From contig CAVTOZ010000001.1 in assembly GCA_963736505.1 (NCBI GenBank), positions 1,426,001-1,490,000 of the forward strand: a DNA stretch of 64,000 nucleotides, written 5' to 3'. Below the pieces are notes generated by a model. That model was not told the origin of the DNA, searched no databases, and saw only the letters and a list, made by a program, of their open reading frames with translations. The stretch is from Solirubrobacter sp963736505 (GTDB lineage Bacteria; Actinomycetota; Thermoleophilia; Solirubrobacterales; Solirubrobacteraceae). This document shows, in pieces, positions 1-8,134 of the stretch (position 1 is its first letter; every line of letters starts with the position of its first letter). Both the position numbers and the translations under genes were made by a program.

Positions 1-1
1 C

Positions 2-340
2 AACCGCGACATCGGGCGCAGGACGATCGGCGTCCGCTGCCCCAACGGCTGCCACGCCGACCTGCGGCTGGCCGACCTCACGCACGACCGCCCGGTGTGC
101 CTGAAGCACCCCGACATCGTCTACGTCAAGCCGCCGCTGTGCCCGGTCGTCGCGCGCGTGAAGCTCCGGCTGCCGCCGTCGCCGAACGTGCAGCACGCCC
201 GGATCGAGCTGACCGGCTCCGGCCTGAAGGCCCGCCGCCATCACCGCTCGATCCCCGTCTACGCCCGCCTCACGACGGGCCACAACGGCCCCCAGCTGAT
301 CGCGCTGCAGGTCCGGACGCTGCAGCTCAGGCGTCGCTAG
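2..340 (+). CDS. 3' end of a secreted propeller-like protein (partial)
   Basis: The frame is open from base 2 and stops at 340, so only about the last 112 residues are present. They begin with a GVRCPNGCHADLRL stretch followed by a DRPVCLKH segment and a basic LKARRHHRSIPVYARL tail. The same order (GVICPNGCKAQLRF, then a basic LxLRPSRRVQRVPL stretch) ends the secreted protein at 2738-4033, so the two are paralogues at least in this C-terminal domain. Function is unknown; by analogy it is an exported protein. The last 14 bases overlap the convergent MFS gene. The true start lies outside the window. Confidence 0.7.
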   Translation, partial: NRDIGRRTIGVRCPNGCHADLRLADLTHDRPVCLKHPDIVYVKPPLCPVVARVKLRLPPSPNVQHARIELTGSGLKARRHHRSIPVYARLTTGHNGPQLIALQVRTLQLRRR

Positions 341-1766
341 CCGCGAGCGCCGGCGCGGCGACGGCCGCCTCGCGGCGGCCGGGGATCGCCGTCGACGCGA
401 GCAGCCCGAGCACGAGCGCGCCCGCGCAGAACCAGAACGCGGCGGTGAAGCCCGCCTCTGACGGGAAGCCGTCCGCCGCGACGCTGTTGACGAGGATCGT
501 CGCCGCCACCTGCCCGCCGACGGCGCCGCCGAGCGTGCGCAGGACGGTGTTCATCCCGGTCGCGACGCCGGTCTGCTCGCGCGAGACGTTCTGCACGATC
601 AGGTTCGCCATCGACGCGAACGCGAGGCCGATGCCGACGCCGAGCAGCGCGGACGCGACATAGAAGTCGATCGGCGCGCCGTGCGAGACCGCCAGCAGCA
701 CGAAGCACGCGGCCGCGAACGCGGTGCCGGCCATCAGCGGCGGCTTGGAGCCGTAGCGGCGCTCGAGGCGCCCCGTGAACGCGCCGGCGACCAGCATCGC
801 GGCCGCCGACGGCAGCAGGATCAGCCCGGCGCCGGTGACCGACGCGCCGAAGCCGAACCCGCTGCTCTCGGGCAGTTGCACGAACTGCGGCATCAGGATG
901 AACGACGAGTACATCCCGACGCCGAGCATGAACGCGACGACGTTCGTCGTCCACACGCCCTTGATCCGCATCATCCGCATGTCGACCAGCGGCTCGCGGG
1001 CGGCGAGCTCGACGCGCACCCACAGCACGAGCAGGACCGCGCCGACCGCGAACAGGCCGAGCGTCCGCGGCGAGCCCCAGCCCCAGCTGTTGCCCTGACT
1101 GATCGACAGCAGCACGCCGGCGAGGCCGAAGGACATCAATGCGGCGCCGAGCCAGTTGACGTCGCCGGGCGCCTTGACCGGCGACTCGGGCACGTAGAAG
1201 TGCGTCGCCACGGCCGCGATCAGGATGCCGATCAGCGGGAACCAGAACAGCCAGTGGTAGCTCATGTGGTCGACGATCAGGCCGGCGAACACGACGCCGA
1301 GGCCGCCGCCGATCCCGAGCAGCGCCGAGACGATGCCGATGCTGCCGGCGACCTTGTCGCGCGGGAACTCGTCGCGGATGATCCCGAAGGCGAGCGGGAA
1401 GATGCCGCCGCCCGCGCCCTGGATCACGCGCGCGAGCACGAGCACCGCGATCGACGGGGCGACCGCGGCCAGGAACGTCCCGCCCGCGAGCACCACCAGG
1501 ACGATCATCAGCACGTGCTCCTTGCCGAACATGTCGCCGAGGCGGCCGATGATCGGCGTCGCCACGGAGGCGCTCAGCAGGTACGCGGTGAGCACCCACG
1601 AGATCGCGGACTCGCTCGTGTGCAGCGCGTGCTGCATCTCGGGCAGCGCCGGCGCGACGAGCGACTGCAGCAGCGCGTAGGCGACGCCGCCGAGCGCGAG
1701 CACGGCGAGCGTCAGGTTCGGGTTCTGGCGTTCCGCGGCGATCGTGTCCAAAGCGCGCTGTACCAT
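327..1766 (-). CDS. MFS drug efflux transporter (DHA2/EmrB-like)
   Basis: A 479-residue integral membrane protein of the major facilitator superfamily, probably a proton-coupled drug exporter with about 14 membrane helices. Visible signatures are the loop 2-3 motif GRLGDMFG (residues about 72-79), the motif-C-like GGGLGVVFAGLIVD in helix 5, and the WGWGSPRTLG loop typical of the 14-helix DHA2 group. The reading frame continues far upstream, but that part is antisense to the TetR gene and is not coding. The ATG at 1766 (MVQRALDTIA) puts helix 1 about 18 residues in. It is divergent from a TetR gene with only 6 bases between the start codons, so it is very likely that regulator's target. The substrate is unknown. 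Confidence 0.92.
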   Translation of the reverse strand: MVQRALDTIAAERQNPNLTLAVLALGGVAYALLQSLVAPALPEMQHALHTSESAISWVLTAYLLSASVATPIIGRLGDMFGKEHVLMIVLVVLAGGTFLAAVAPSIAVLVLARVIQGAGGGIFPLAFGIIRDEFPRDKVAGSIGIVSALLGIGGGLGVVFAGLIVDHMSYHWLFWFPLIGILIAAVATHFYVPESPVKAPGDVNWLGAALMSFGLAGVLLSISQGNSWGWGSPRTLGLFAVGAVLLVLWVRVELAAREPLVDMRMMRIKGVWTTNVVAFMLGVGMYSSFILMPQFVQLPESSGFGFGASVTGAGLILLPSAAAMLVAGAFTGRLERRYGSKPPLMAGTAFAAACFVLLAVSHGAPIDFYVASALLGVGIGLAFASMANLIVQNVSREQTGVATGMNTVLRTLGGAVGGQVAATILVNSVAADGFPSEAGFTAAFWFCAGALVLGLLASTAIPGRREAAVAAPALAASDA

Positions 1767-1768
1767 AG

Positions 1769-1784
1769 CGGAATGGCCATTCCG
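1769..1784. promoter_or_regulatory. 16-bp perfect palindrome, candidate TetR operator
   Basis: The bases CGGAATGGCCATTCCG form a perfect inverted repeat. It covers the TetR start codon (1773) and ends 3 bases before the MFS start (1766). A repressor bound here would block both divergent start regions, as expected for an autoregulated TetR/MFS pair. Assignment as the operator is inference from symmetry and position. Confidence 0.6.
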
Positions 1785-2327
1785 GCCCAATCGCCCTGGA
1801 CCGATCTGAGCGCCGACGAGAAGCGCGCGCGGACGCTCGCGGTCGCCGACGAGCTGTTCGCGCGCGGTGGTGTCGAGCTGCCGATGCCCGCGCTCGCCGA
1901 CGCGATCGGCGTCGGCGTGGGGAGCATCTACCGGCTCTTCGACGGCAAGGAGGACGTGCTCGCCGCGCTGGTGATCGCGCGCATCGACGCCGCCCGCGAG
2001 CGCTTCGAGGCGGCGCTGCTCGCCCCCGACGCGTTCGCCGGCCTGTGCGACGCGACGCTCGCGAGCGTCGACGCGGCGGCGTCCGACCACCTCGCCCAGC
2101 GCGCGTGGGAGCTGTCCGAGCGCGCCGACGTGCAGCCGTCGCGGACCGCCGCCCGCGCCGCGATCGCGGCGGTGGTCGAGCGCGCCCGCGCCGCGGGAGC
2201 GCTGCGCGAGGACGTCACGGTCGACGACGTCGGCCTCATCTTCACCGCCGTCAAGCGCGCCGAGGGCCTCGAGCCCGGCGGCGCGCGCAGGCTCGCCGAG
2301 CTCGTGCTCCGCGGACTCGCCGCATAA
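1773..2327 (+). CDS. TetR-family transcriptional regulator
   Basis: A 184-residue one-domain repressor. The N-terminal helix-turn-helix reads LAVADELFARGGVELPMPALADAIGVGVGSIYRLF in separate helices, with the family-typical GVGVGSIYRLF recognition helix near residues 45-56. The remaining helices form the ligand-binding and dimer domain, with no recognised ligand motif. ATG 1773 is the only start that keeps helix 1. It is divergent from the MFS exporter, and a 16-bp palindrome overlaps its own start codon, so autorepression and control of the exporter are likely. With so little room for a leader, one or both transcripts may be leaderless or start inside the opposite gene. Confidence 0.88.
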   Translation: MAIPAQSPWTDLSADEKRARTLAVADELFARGGVELPMPALADAIGVGVGSIYRLFDGKEDVLAALVIARIDAARERFEAALLAPDAFAGLCDATLASVDAAASDHLAQRAWELSERADVQPSRTAARAAIAAVVERARAAGALREDVTVDDVGLIFTAVKRAEGLEPGGARRLAELVLRGLAA

Positions 2328-2405
2328 GTCGCGGGAACATTCCGCCCGCCACCGGCGTCTTGCATACGTGCAGAGGTCCAACCACGTGAAGGAGTGAGTG
2401 CACAC

Positions 2406-2738
2406 ATGCTTCGCAAGCTGGCCGCCGTCGCCGCCGCCGCTTCCATCGCCGCCGTCGTGGCGGTCGTCCCGGCGCAGGCCGGTTCGTCGAAGACCGTCTC
2501 GGTCAAGAACAACTCGTTCTCCCCGGGCTCGGTCAGCATCAAGAAGGGCGGCAAGGTCACCTGGAAGTGGACCCAGGGCGGCGTGCCGCACAACGTCACG
2601 CCCGCGAGCGGGGGCTCCGGCTCGCAGACGTCGAGCAAGAAGGGCTTCACGTTCTCCAAGACGTTCTCGAAGGCCGGGACCTTCAAGTACGTGTGCACGA
2701 TCCACTCGAACATGAAGGTGACCGTCAAGGTCAGCTGA
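2406..2738 (+). CDS. Secreted cupredoxin (plastocyanin-like copper protein)
   Basis: A 110-residue exported blue-copper domain. Residues 1-26 are a signal peptide (MLRK, a long Ala/Val core, VPAQAG). The mature part has the SFSPGSVSIKKGGKVTWKW strand pattern of small cupredoxins, a His ligand in GVPHNV and the C-terminal CTIHSNM cluster. That gives the Cys-x2-His-x2-Met ligands of a type I copper site. An AAGGAG at about 2389-2394 lies 11 bases before ATG 2406, so this start is preferred over an in-frame GTG at 2394. Its stop overlaps the next start by one base, so the two proteins are probably made together outside the membrane. An electron-carrier or copper-binding role is inference from the family. 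Confidence 0.9.
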   Translation: MLRKLAAVAAAASIAAVVAVVPAQAGSSKTVSVKNNSFSPGSVSIKKGGKVTWKWTQGGVPHNVTPASGGSGSQTSSKKGFTFSKTFSKAGTFKYVCTIHSNMKVTVKVS

Positions 2739-4033
2739 TGAAGATCGTCGTCGCCGCCCTGCTGCTCGCAAGTGCCGCACTGGCGCCGCAGGCGCGGGCG
2801 GCGACGTCGATCCGGCTGCCGAACACCATCGTGGCGGACACCTACGGCGGCGGGCGCGTGCTGTGGGCCGAGCACCAGGGCAACACGCCGGTCGTCATCC
2901 GCGCGACGCCCGGCGGCGTCCTCGCGACGCTGCCCCCGTTCTCCGGCGACGTCACGATCTCGCTCGCGGCGAACGCGACCGGCTACATCGTGGGCCTGCG
3001 CGACCAAGGCCGCGACGTCGTCCTCCGCGGCGGCTTCGACGGCACGCTGCGCACGGTGCTCGACTGCAGCGGGAAGGGCGGCGACGCCGCCCTCGCGGTC
3101 GCCGCCGGCACCGCCGGCTTCGCGTTCGAGGGCGCCCGCTGCGGCGTCGCGGCCCCCGTCGACCTCGTCGCCGCCGACGCGACCATCACGCCCGTCCCCG
3201 GCCTGGCGCTGAACCCGCTGGCCGACCTGTCCTACCGCGAGCCCTTCGTGGCCGGCGGGGCGCTGCGCGTGCTCGATCTCGCCGACGGCACCCACCGCGA
3301 CATCCCGGGCGAGGTGAAGCACAGCGCGCTGGTCGCCGACGGGACGCTCGTGATCGGGGCCGGCTCGGTGGACAGCGGCATCTCGGTCTGGCGCCCGGGC
3401 ACCGCGAGCCCTGACGTGGTGTCGACCGACGCGTTCCCCGAGGGCGGCGTGATCGCGTCGGAGATCGGCGTGGTCTTCGAGGCCGTGCCCCGCGCGATCC
3501 ATGGCCAGCTCGCGCTGGCGCGCGTGCCCCTCGCCGGCGGCGGCCTGCAGCCCGCCGGCGCGCCCGGCGTCGGGTATCCGCGCTTCCCGCTCGCGATGGA
3601 GGGCAACCTGGCCGCGATCGCCAACTACGCGTGCGACGGCCCCGCCCAGATCACGGTCGTCGACGTCACGCAGCCGCCCGCGCCCGGGGTGCAGTACGGC
3701 TGCCCGGTCCGGCTCGGCCGCGGCGCGATCGGCGCCAAGGCCGGCGTGATCTGCCCGAACGGCTGCAAGGCGCAGCTGCGCTTCACCCGCGCGTCGTCGG
3801 GACGCCATCGGTGCGACCACGGGATCCCGACCGGCGACGACGGACCCGCGCTCCCGCGCTGCCCGCTGGTCGCCACGGCCAAGCTCGCCCTGCGCCCCTC
3901 GCGGCGCGTGCAGCGCGTGCCGCTGCGCTTCACGCACACGCGCGCGACGCGCGTCGACGCGAGCCTGTCCACCAGCGGAGGCTCCGAGCTGGTCGGGACG
4001 ACGCACTTCGCGCTGAAGACGCACAACAGATAG
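2738..4033 (+). CDS. Secreted beta-propeller-like protein of unknown function
   Basis: A 431-residue protein with a clear signal peptide (MKIVVAALLLASAALAPQARA). It then runs through repeated beta-rich blocks (GGRVLWAEHQG, DVVLRGGFDG, ALRVLDLADG, SGISVWRPG) like a seven-bladed WD/TolB-type propeller, and ends in a cysteine-containing region (CDGPAQ, YGCPVRLG, ICPNGC, RHRCDHG, PRCPLV). The C-terminal region matches the partial gene at 2-340. ATG 2738 overlaps the cupredoxin stop (TGATGA), so the two are translationally coupled. A role at the cell surface beside the copper protein is plausible, but no catalytic motif is seen. Confidence 0.75.
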   Translation: MKIVVAALLLASAALAPQARAATSIRLPNTIVADTYGGGRVLWAEHQGNTPVVIRATPGGVLATLPPFSGDVTISLAANATGYIVGLRDQGRDVVLRGGFDGTLRTVLDCSGKGGDAALAVAAGTAGFAFEGARCGVAAPVDLVAADATITPVPGLALNPLADLSYREPFVAGGALRVLDLADGTHRDIPGEVKHSALVADGTLVIGAGSVDSGISVWRPGTASPDVVSTDAFPEGGVIASEIGVVFEAVPRAIHGQLALARVPLAGGGLQPAGAPGVGYPRFPLAMEGNLAAIANYACDGPAQITVVDVTQPPAPGVQYGCPVRLGRGAIGAKAGVICPNGCKAQLRFTRASSGRHRCDHGIPTGDDGPALPRCPLVATAKLALRPSRRVQRVPLRFTHTRATRVDASLSTSGGSELVGTTHFALKTHNR

Positions 4034-4062
4034 TTCACGGGTCACTCACGGTCGCGTCACAT

Positions 4063-4662
4063 TTGCGCGCGGGCATCAACGCGGCGTGGGTCGCCGCCGC
4101 GCACGCGCTGTGCCTGAACGTGCACCCCTACACCGTCAACGACCCGGTCGCGATGCAGCGGCTGCTCGACTACGGCGTCGACGGCATGTTCACCAACTTC
4201 GTCGACCGCCTCAACGCCCTGCTGCCGGGCGGCGGCGCGGTGGGCCGCCAGGGCGCGCTCGACGCCAAGGCCGCCGACGACGCCTGCCACGCGCGGATCA
4301 AGTCCGGCCCGGTCGGCGGCACCGTCGGCACCGTCCTCGACCTCACGCTCGGCGCCGCGCCGAGCTTCGGCACGTTCACGCCGGGCGTCGCGCTCGACTA
4401 CGCCGCCACCACGACGGCGACCGTGATGAGCACCGCCGCCAACGCCGCGCTGTCGGTCTCGAACCCGGGTCACCTGGTCAACGGCGCCTACAGCCTGCCG
4501 CAGCCGCTGTCGGTCACGATCACGCCGAACGCGTGGTCGGGGCCGGTCTCCAACGGGGTCGCGACGATCCTGTTCAAGCAGCCGATCGCCGCGACCGACG
4601 CGCTGCGCTCCGGCGTCTACAGCACGTCGCTGACGTTCACGCTGTCGACCACGACTCCGTGA
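4063..4662 (+). pseudogene. 5'-truncated glycerophosphodiester phosphodiesterase with C-terminal surface domain
   Basis: About 200 codons with no good start; TTG 4063 is the first possible one. The first 45 residues match only the end of a GDPD barrel (VHPYTVNDPVAMQRLL, then YGVDGMFTN). The catalytic HRG and ExD elements expected upstream are missing, because the DNA before 4034 codes for the previous gene in another frame. After a linker comes a domain of about 115 residues, from GGTVGTVLDLTLG to LTFTLSTTTP, that also ends the M1 peptidase at 31514-34183. The gene is therefore read as a relic of a secreted GDPD. Its end overlaps eda by 26 bases. An intact GDPD lies at 56831-57739. Confidence 0.7.
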
Positions 4663-5206
4663 GCATCCACGAGCCGCCCACGCACGCGACGTTTCCCAGC
4701 GCGAGATAGCCGGGCGCCTTTGCCGCGTCGATCCCGCCGGTCGGGCAGAAGCTGACCTGCGGGAACGGCCCGGCGAAGGCTCGTAGCGCCGCGACCCCGC
4801 CGCTCGCCTCCGCCGGGAAGAACTTCGCCGCCGTGATGCCGCGCTCGAGCAGGGCGATGATGTCCGACGCGGTGGCGACGCCGGGCAGGAACGGCACGCC
4901 GGAGTCCTCGAGCGCGTCGAGCAGGCGCGGCGTCGTGCCGGGCGAGACGAGGAACTGCGCGCCGGCCGCGAGCGCGTCGTCGGCATGGCTCGGCGACGTG
5001 ACGGTGCCGGCGCCGACCCACGCCTCCGGCACTTCGGCGGCGATCAGCTCGATCGCCTCCAGCGCGGCGGGGGTGCGCAGCGTGATCTCGATCACCGGCA
5101 TGCCGGCGTCGACCAGCGAGCGTGCGAGCGGGACCGCGCGCTCGGCGTCGTCGAGCACGACGACGGGGATCACGGGCGCGCGCGCGAGCAGAGCCTCGGT
5201 GCTCAT
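4637..5206 (-). CDS. eda: 2-keto-3-deoxy-6-phosphogluconate aldolase
   Basis: A 189-residue class I aldolase that splits KDPG into pyruvate and glyceraldehyde-3-phosphate, the last step of the Entner-Doudoroff pathway. It shows the family order: PVIPVVVLDDAE at the start, PVIEITLRTPAALEAI with the catalytic Glu, VGAGTVTS, VSPGTTPRLL, and AKFFPAEASGG with the Schiff-base Lys. The length is slightly short against the usual 200-215 residues. ATG 5206 overlaps the edd stop by 4 bases (ATGA), so edd and eda are co-transcribed and coupled. Control is probably by the LacI-type protein upstream of edd. Confidence 0.94.
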   Translation of the reverse strand: MSTEALLARAPVIPVVVLDDAERAVPLARSLVDAGMPVIEITLRTPAALEAIELIAAEVPEAWVGAGTVTSPSHADDALAAGAQFLVSPGTTPRLLDALEDSGVPFLPGVATASDIIALLERGITAAKFFPAEASGGVAALRAFAGPFPQVSFCPTGGIDAAKAPGYLALGNVACVGGSWMLTESWSTA

Positions 5207-6987
5207 GCGAACACCGACGCGCCGTCGTCCGGGCGCCCGACGAGGTGCCGGAACGCGCCGAACAGCTCGCGGCCCGTGCCGAGCGTGCCGTCCGCCGACG
5301 GGCCCGCCGCCTCGCGGCCGCTGAGGTCGGCGGCGACGTCAAGCGTCCCCGCCTCGGCGTCGACGCGCACGACGTCGCCGTCGCGCAGGAGCGCGAGCGG
5401 ACCGCCGGCGGCCGCCTCGGGCGTGCAGTGGATCGCCGCCGGCACCTTGCCGGAGGCGCCCGACATGCGCCCGTCGGTGACGAGCGCGACGCGGTGGCCG
5501 CGGTCGACGAGCACGCCGAGCGCGGGCGTGAGCTTGTGCAGCTCGGGCATCCCGTTCGCGCGCGGGCCCTGGTGGCGCATGACCGCCACGAAGTCGCGGT
5601 CGAGCTCGCCCGCCGAGAACGCGGCGAGGAACTGCGCCTGGTCGTCGAAGACGCGCGCGGGCGCCTCGACGACGCGCAGCTCCGGCCCGACGGTGGAGAC
5701 CTTGATGACCGCACGCCCGAGCGAGCCGTCGAGCACGCGGATCCCGCCGTCGGGCGCGAACGGCGCGCGCGCGGGCCGCAGCACGGCGTGGTCGCTCGAG
5801 TCGGCGCCGACGCGGCGCCATACGAGCTCGCCGCCGACCAGCTCCGGCGCCTCGCGGTAGCGCTCCAGGCCGTCGCCCGCGACGGTGCGCACGTCGGCGT
5901 GCACGAGCCCCGCGTCGAGCAGCTCGCCGAGCAGGAACTGCACGCCGCCGGCCGCGTGGAACTGGTTGATGTCGGACGCGCCGTTGGGGTAGACGGTCGC
6001 CAGCTGCGGCACCACCGGCGAGAGCTCGGCGAAGTCGTCCCACGTGAGCGCGATGCCCGCCGCGGCGGCGATCGCGACCAGGTGCATGGTGTGGTTGGTC
6101 GAGCCGCCGGTGGCGAGCAGGGCGACGACGGCGTTGACGATCGCGCGCTCGTCGACGAGCTCGCCGATGCCGTGCTCCTGCGCCACCACGCGCCGCCCGG
6201 CCTCGCGCGTGAGCGCCTCGCGCAGCGGCGTGCCCGGGTTGACGAAGCTGGCGCCGGGCAGGTGCAGGCCCATCGCCTCGACCACGAGCTGGTTGGAGTT
6301 CGCGGTGCCGTAGAACGTGCACGTGCCGGGCGAGTGGTAGGACCGCAGCTCGGCGTCGAGCAGCTCCTCGCGGCCGATCTCGCCGGTCGCGTGCAGCTGG
6401 CGGATGCGGCTCTTCTCGCGGTTCGGCAGGCCCGACGGCATCGGGCCGGCGGGCACGAGGATGGCCGGCAGCTGGCCGAAGGAGAGCGCGCCGATCAGCA
6501 GCCCGGGCACGATCTTGTCGCACACGCCGAGCAGCAGCGCGCCGTCGAACATGTCGTGCGCGAGCGCGACCGCGGTGGACATCGCCACGACGTCGCGGCT
6601 GAACAGCGACAGCTCCATCCCCGCGCGGCCCTGCGTGATGCCGTCGCACATCGCCGGCACGCCGCCGGCGAACTGCGCGACGCCGCCGGCGTCCTTGACC
6701 GCGCGCTTGAGCAGCGCCGGGTAGCGCTCCAGCGGCTGGTGCGCCGAGAGCATGTCGTTGTAGGCCGAGACGATCGCGATGTTGCGGCGCTCGCCCGCCT
6801 TGAGCATGAGCTTCTCGTCGGCGCCGCAGGCGGCGACGCCGTGCGCCAGGTTCGCGCAGCCGTGCGCCTCGCGCGCCGGCCCGACGCGGGCGGCGGCGGC
6901 GATACGAGCGAGGTAGGCCGAGCGGGTCGCAGCGCTTCGCGACTGGATGCGCGCGGTGACTTCTGAGACGACGGGGTGCAGGGTCAC
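5203..6987 (-). CDS. edd: 6-phosphogluconate dehydratase
   Basis: A 594-residue IlvD/Edd-family iron-sulfur dehydratase that turns 6-phosphogluconate into KDPG. Visible features include ERRNIAIVSAYNDMLSAHQP, GGVPAMCDGITQG and LLGVCDKIVPG with the conserved cluster cysteines, TFYGTANSNQ, and VTDGRMSGASGKVPAAIH. GTG 6987 gives VTLHPVVSEVTARI, the usual Edd N-terminus; the open frame beyond it is antisense to lacI. No clear ribosome site precedes it. Two palindromes at 7007-7032 sit 20-45 bases upstream, where a repressor would block transcription. The next gene, eda, overlaps by 4 bases. Confidence 0.94.
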   Translation of the reverse strand: MTLHPVVSEVTARIQSRSAATRSAYLARIAAAARVGPAREAHGCANLAHGVAACGADEKLMLKAGERRNIAIVSAYNDMLSAHQPLERYPALLKRAVKDAGGVAQFAGGVPAMCDGITQGRAGMELSLFSRDVVAMSTAVALAHDMFDGALLLGVCDKIVPGLLIGALSFGQLPAILVPAGPMPSGLPNREKSRIRQLHATGEIGREELLDAELRSYHSPGTCTFYGTANSNQLVVEAMGLHLPGASFVNPGTPLREALTREAGRRVVAQEHGIGELVDERAIVNAVVALLATGGSTNHTMHLVAIAAAAGIALTWDDFAELSPVVPQLATVYPNGASDINQFHAAGGVQFLLGELLDAGLVHADVRTVAGDGLERYREAPELVGGELVWRRVGADSSDHAVLRPARAPFAPDGGIRVLDGSLGRAVIKVSTVGPELRVVEAPARVFDDQAQFLAAFSAGELDRDFVAVMRHQGPRANGMPELHKLTPALGVLVDRGHRVALVTDGRMSGASGKVPAAIHCTPEAAAGGPLALLRDGDVVRVDAEAGTLDVAADLSGREAAGPSADGTLGTGRELFGAFRHLVGRPDDGASVFA

Positions 6988-7006
6988 AGGGCGCGAAGCT
7001 ACGGGC

Positions 7007-7032
7007 GCAAGCGCTTGCCCGCAAGCGCTTGC
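7007..7032. promoter_or_regulatory. Two LacI-type operators for edd-eda
   Basis: The 12-base palindrome GCAAGCGCTTGC occurs twice, at 7007-7018 and 7021-7032, with centres 14 bp apart. A central CG in a symmetric GCAAGCGCTTGC-like site is typical of LacI/GalR-family operators. Both copies lie between the edd start (6987) and the divergent lacI start (7084), so one regulator could control both. The pairing with this LacI protein is inference. Confidence 0.8.
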
Positions 7033-7083
7033 GGAAATCGCACCCCCCGATCGGGCGGTCGCTACGATCGGTCCTTGGTCACC

Positions 7084-8115
7084 ATGGCCGACGTAGCGCG
7101 CCTGGCCGGCGTCTCCGTGACGACGGTCTCGCACGTCATCAACGGGACGCGCCCCGCGAGCGAGCGCACCACGCGCGCCGTGCGCGCGGCGATCGAGCGC
7201 ACCGGCTACAGCCAGAACGTGCTCGCCCGCGCGCTCGCGCGCCAGCGCACGCAGTCGCTCGGACTCGCCATCAGCGGCCTCTCGAACCCGTACTTCACGG
7301 ACGTGATCGCGTCCGTCGAGGCGGCCGCCACGGCCGCCGGCCACACGCTGCTGCTGGCCGAGACGCGCGACGACCCCGACCAGGAGCTGCGCGTCGTGCG
7401 CGCGCTCGTCGAGCGGCGCGTCGACGGGCTGCTGCTCGCGCCCTCGCCCGGGGCGGCGCGGCTCGCGCTGCCGTACCTCGCTTCGCAGGACGTGCCCGCG
7501 GTGCTGGTCGACCGCTTCGCCGGCGAGGGGCTCGACCAGGTCTCCAGCGAGAACGAGGCGCCGACGCAGGCGCTCGTCGCCCATCTCGCGGGCCGCGGGC
7601 ACACGCGGATCGGGATGGTGGTCGGGATCCCCGGGCTCTCGACGACCGTCGAGCGCGTGCGCGGGTACCGCGCCGGGCTGCGCGCCGCCGGCCTCGAGGA
7701 CGACGGCGCGCTGATCGCCGACGGCGGCTCGCACGCCGACCGCGCGCAGGCGGCGACCGCCGCCCTGCTCGACCTCGACGACCCGCCGACCGCGCTCGTG
7801 AGCGGCAACAACCACATGACGATCGGCGTGCTGCGCGCGCTGAAGGCGCGCGGGCTCGGCGTCCCCGACGACATCGCGCTCGTCGCGTTCGACGACTTCG
7901 AGTGGGCCGACCTGTTCGCGCCGCGCCTCACCGTGATCGCGCAGCCGACGGCGCGGCTCGGCGAGCGCGCGGTCGAGCTGCTGCTCTCGCGCCTGGCCGA
8001 CCCGTCGCTGCCGCCGCGCACGGAGCGCCTGGAGGCGACGTTCGTGCACCGCGACTCATGTGGGTGCGGCGACACTCGCCCAGGGGGCGAGGTCGCTGGG
8101 AGAGCCTCGCCTTGA
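7084..8115 (+). CDS. LacI-family regulator of the Entner-Doudoroff operon
   Basis: A 343-residue LacI/GalR repressor. Residues 1-50 are the helix-turn-helix and hinge (MADVARLAGVSVTTVSHVIN, then the YSQNVLARALA hinge helix). The rest is the periplasmic-binding-like sensor (LGLAISGLSNPYFTDV, GIPGLSTTVERVRGYR, DDIALVAFDDFEWADLF). ATG 7084 starts exactly at the recognition domain. It is divergent from edd-eda across 96 bases that hold two strong palindromes, so its effector is likely a sugar acid or pathway intermediate such as gluconate or KDPG. The effector is inference. The tail DSCGCGDTRPGG is longer than usual. Confidence 0.9.
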   Translation: MADVARLAGVSVTTVSHVINGTRPASERTTRAVRAAIERTGYSQNVLARALARQRTQSLGLAISGLSNPYFTDVIASVEAAATAAGHTLLLAETRDDPDQELRVVRALVERRVDGLLLAPSPGAARLALPYLASQDVPAVLVDRFAGEGLDQVSSENEAPTQALVAHLAGRGHTRIGMVVGIPGLSTTVERVRGYRAGLRAAGLEDDGALIADGGSHADRAQAATAALLDLDDPPTALVSGNNHMTIGVLRALKARGLGVPDDIALVAFDDFEWADLFAPRLTVIAQPTARLGERAVELLLSRLADPSLPPRTERLEATFVHRDSCGCGDTRPGGEVAGRASP

Positions 8116-8134
8116 GGGCTCGTTCTCCCGCGCG

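Noticed and set aside
327..2780. An 817-codon minus-strand reading frame
   Set aside because: Only the part below 1766 is the MFS protein. The rest is antisense to the TetR and cupredoxin genes and is basic, low-complexity protein typical of GC-rich shadow frames.
1928..4045. A 705-codon minus-strand frame
   Set aside because: It lies opposite the TetR, cupredoxin and secreted propeller genes, with Arg/Ala/Gly-rich composition and no domain; the plus-strand genes have signal peptides and motifs.
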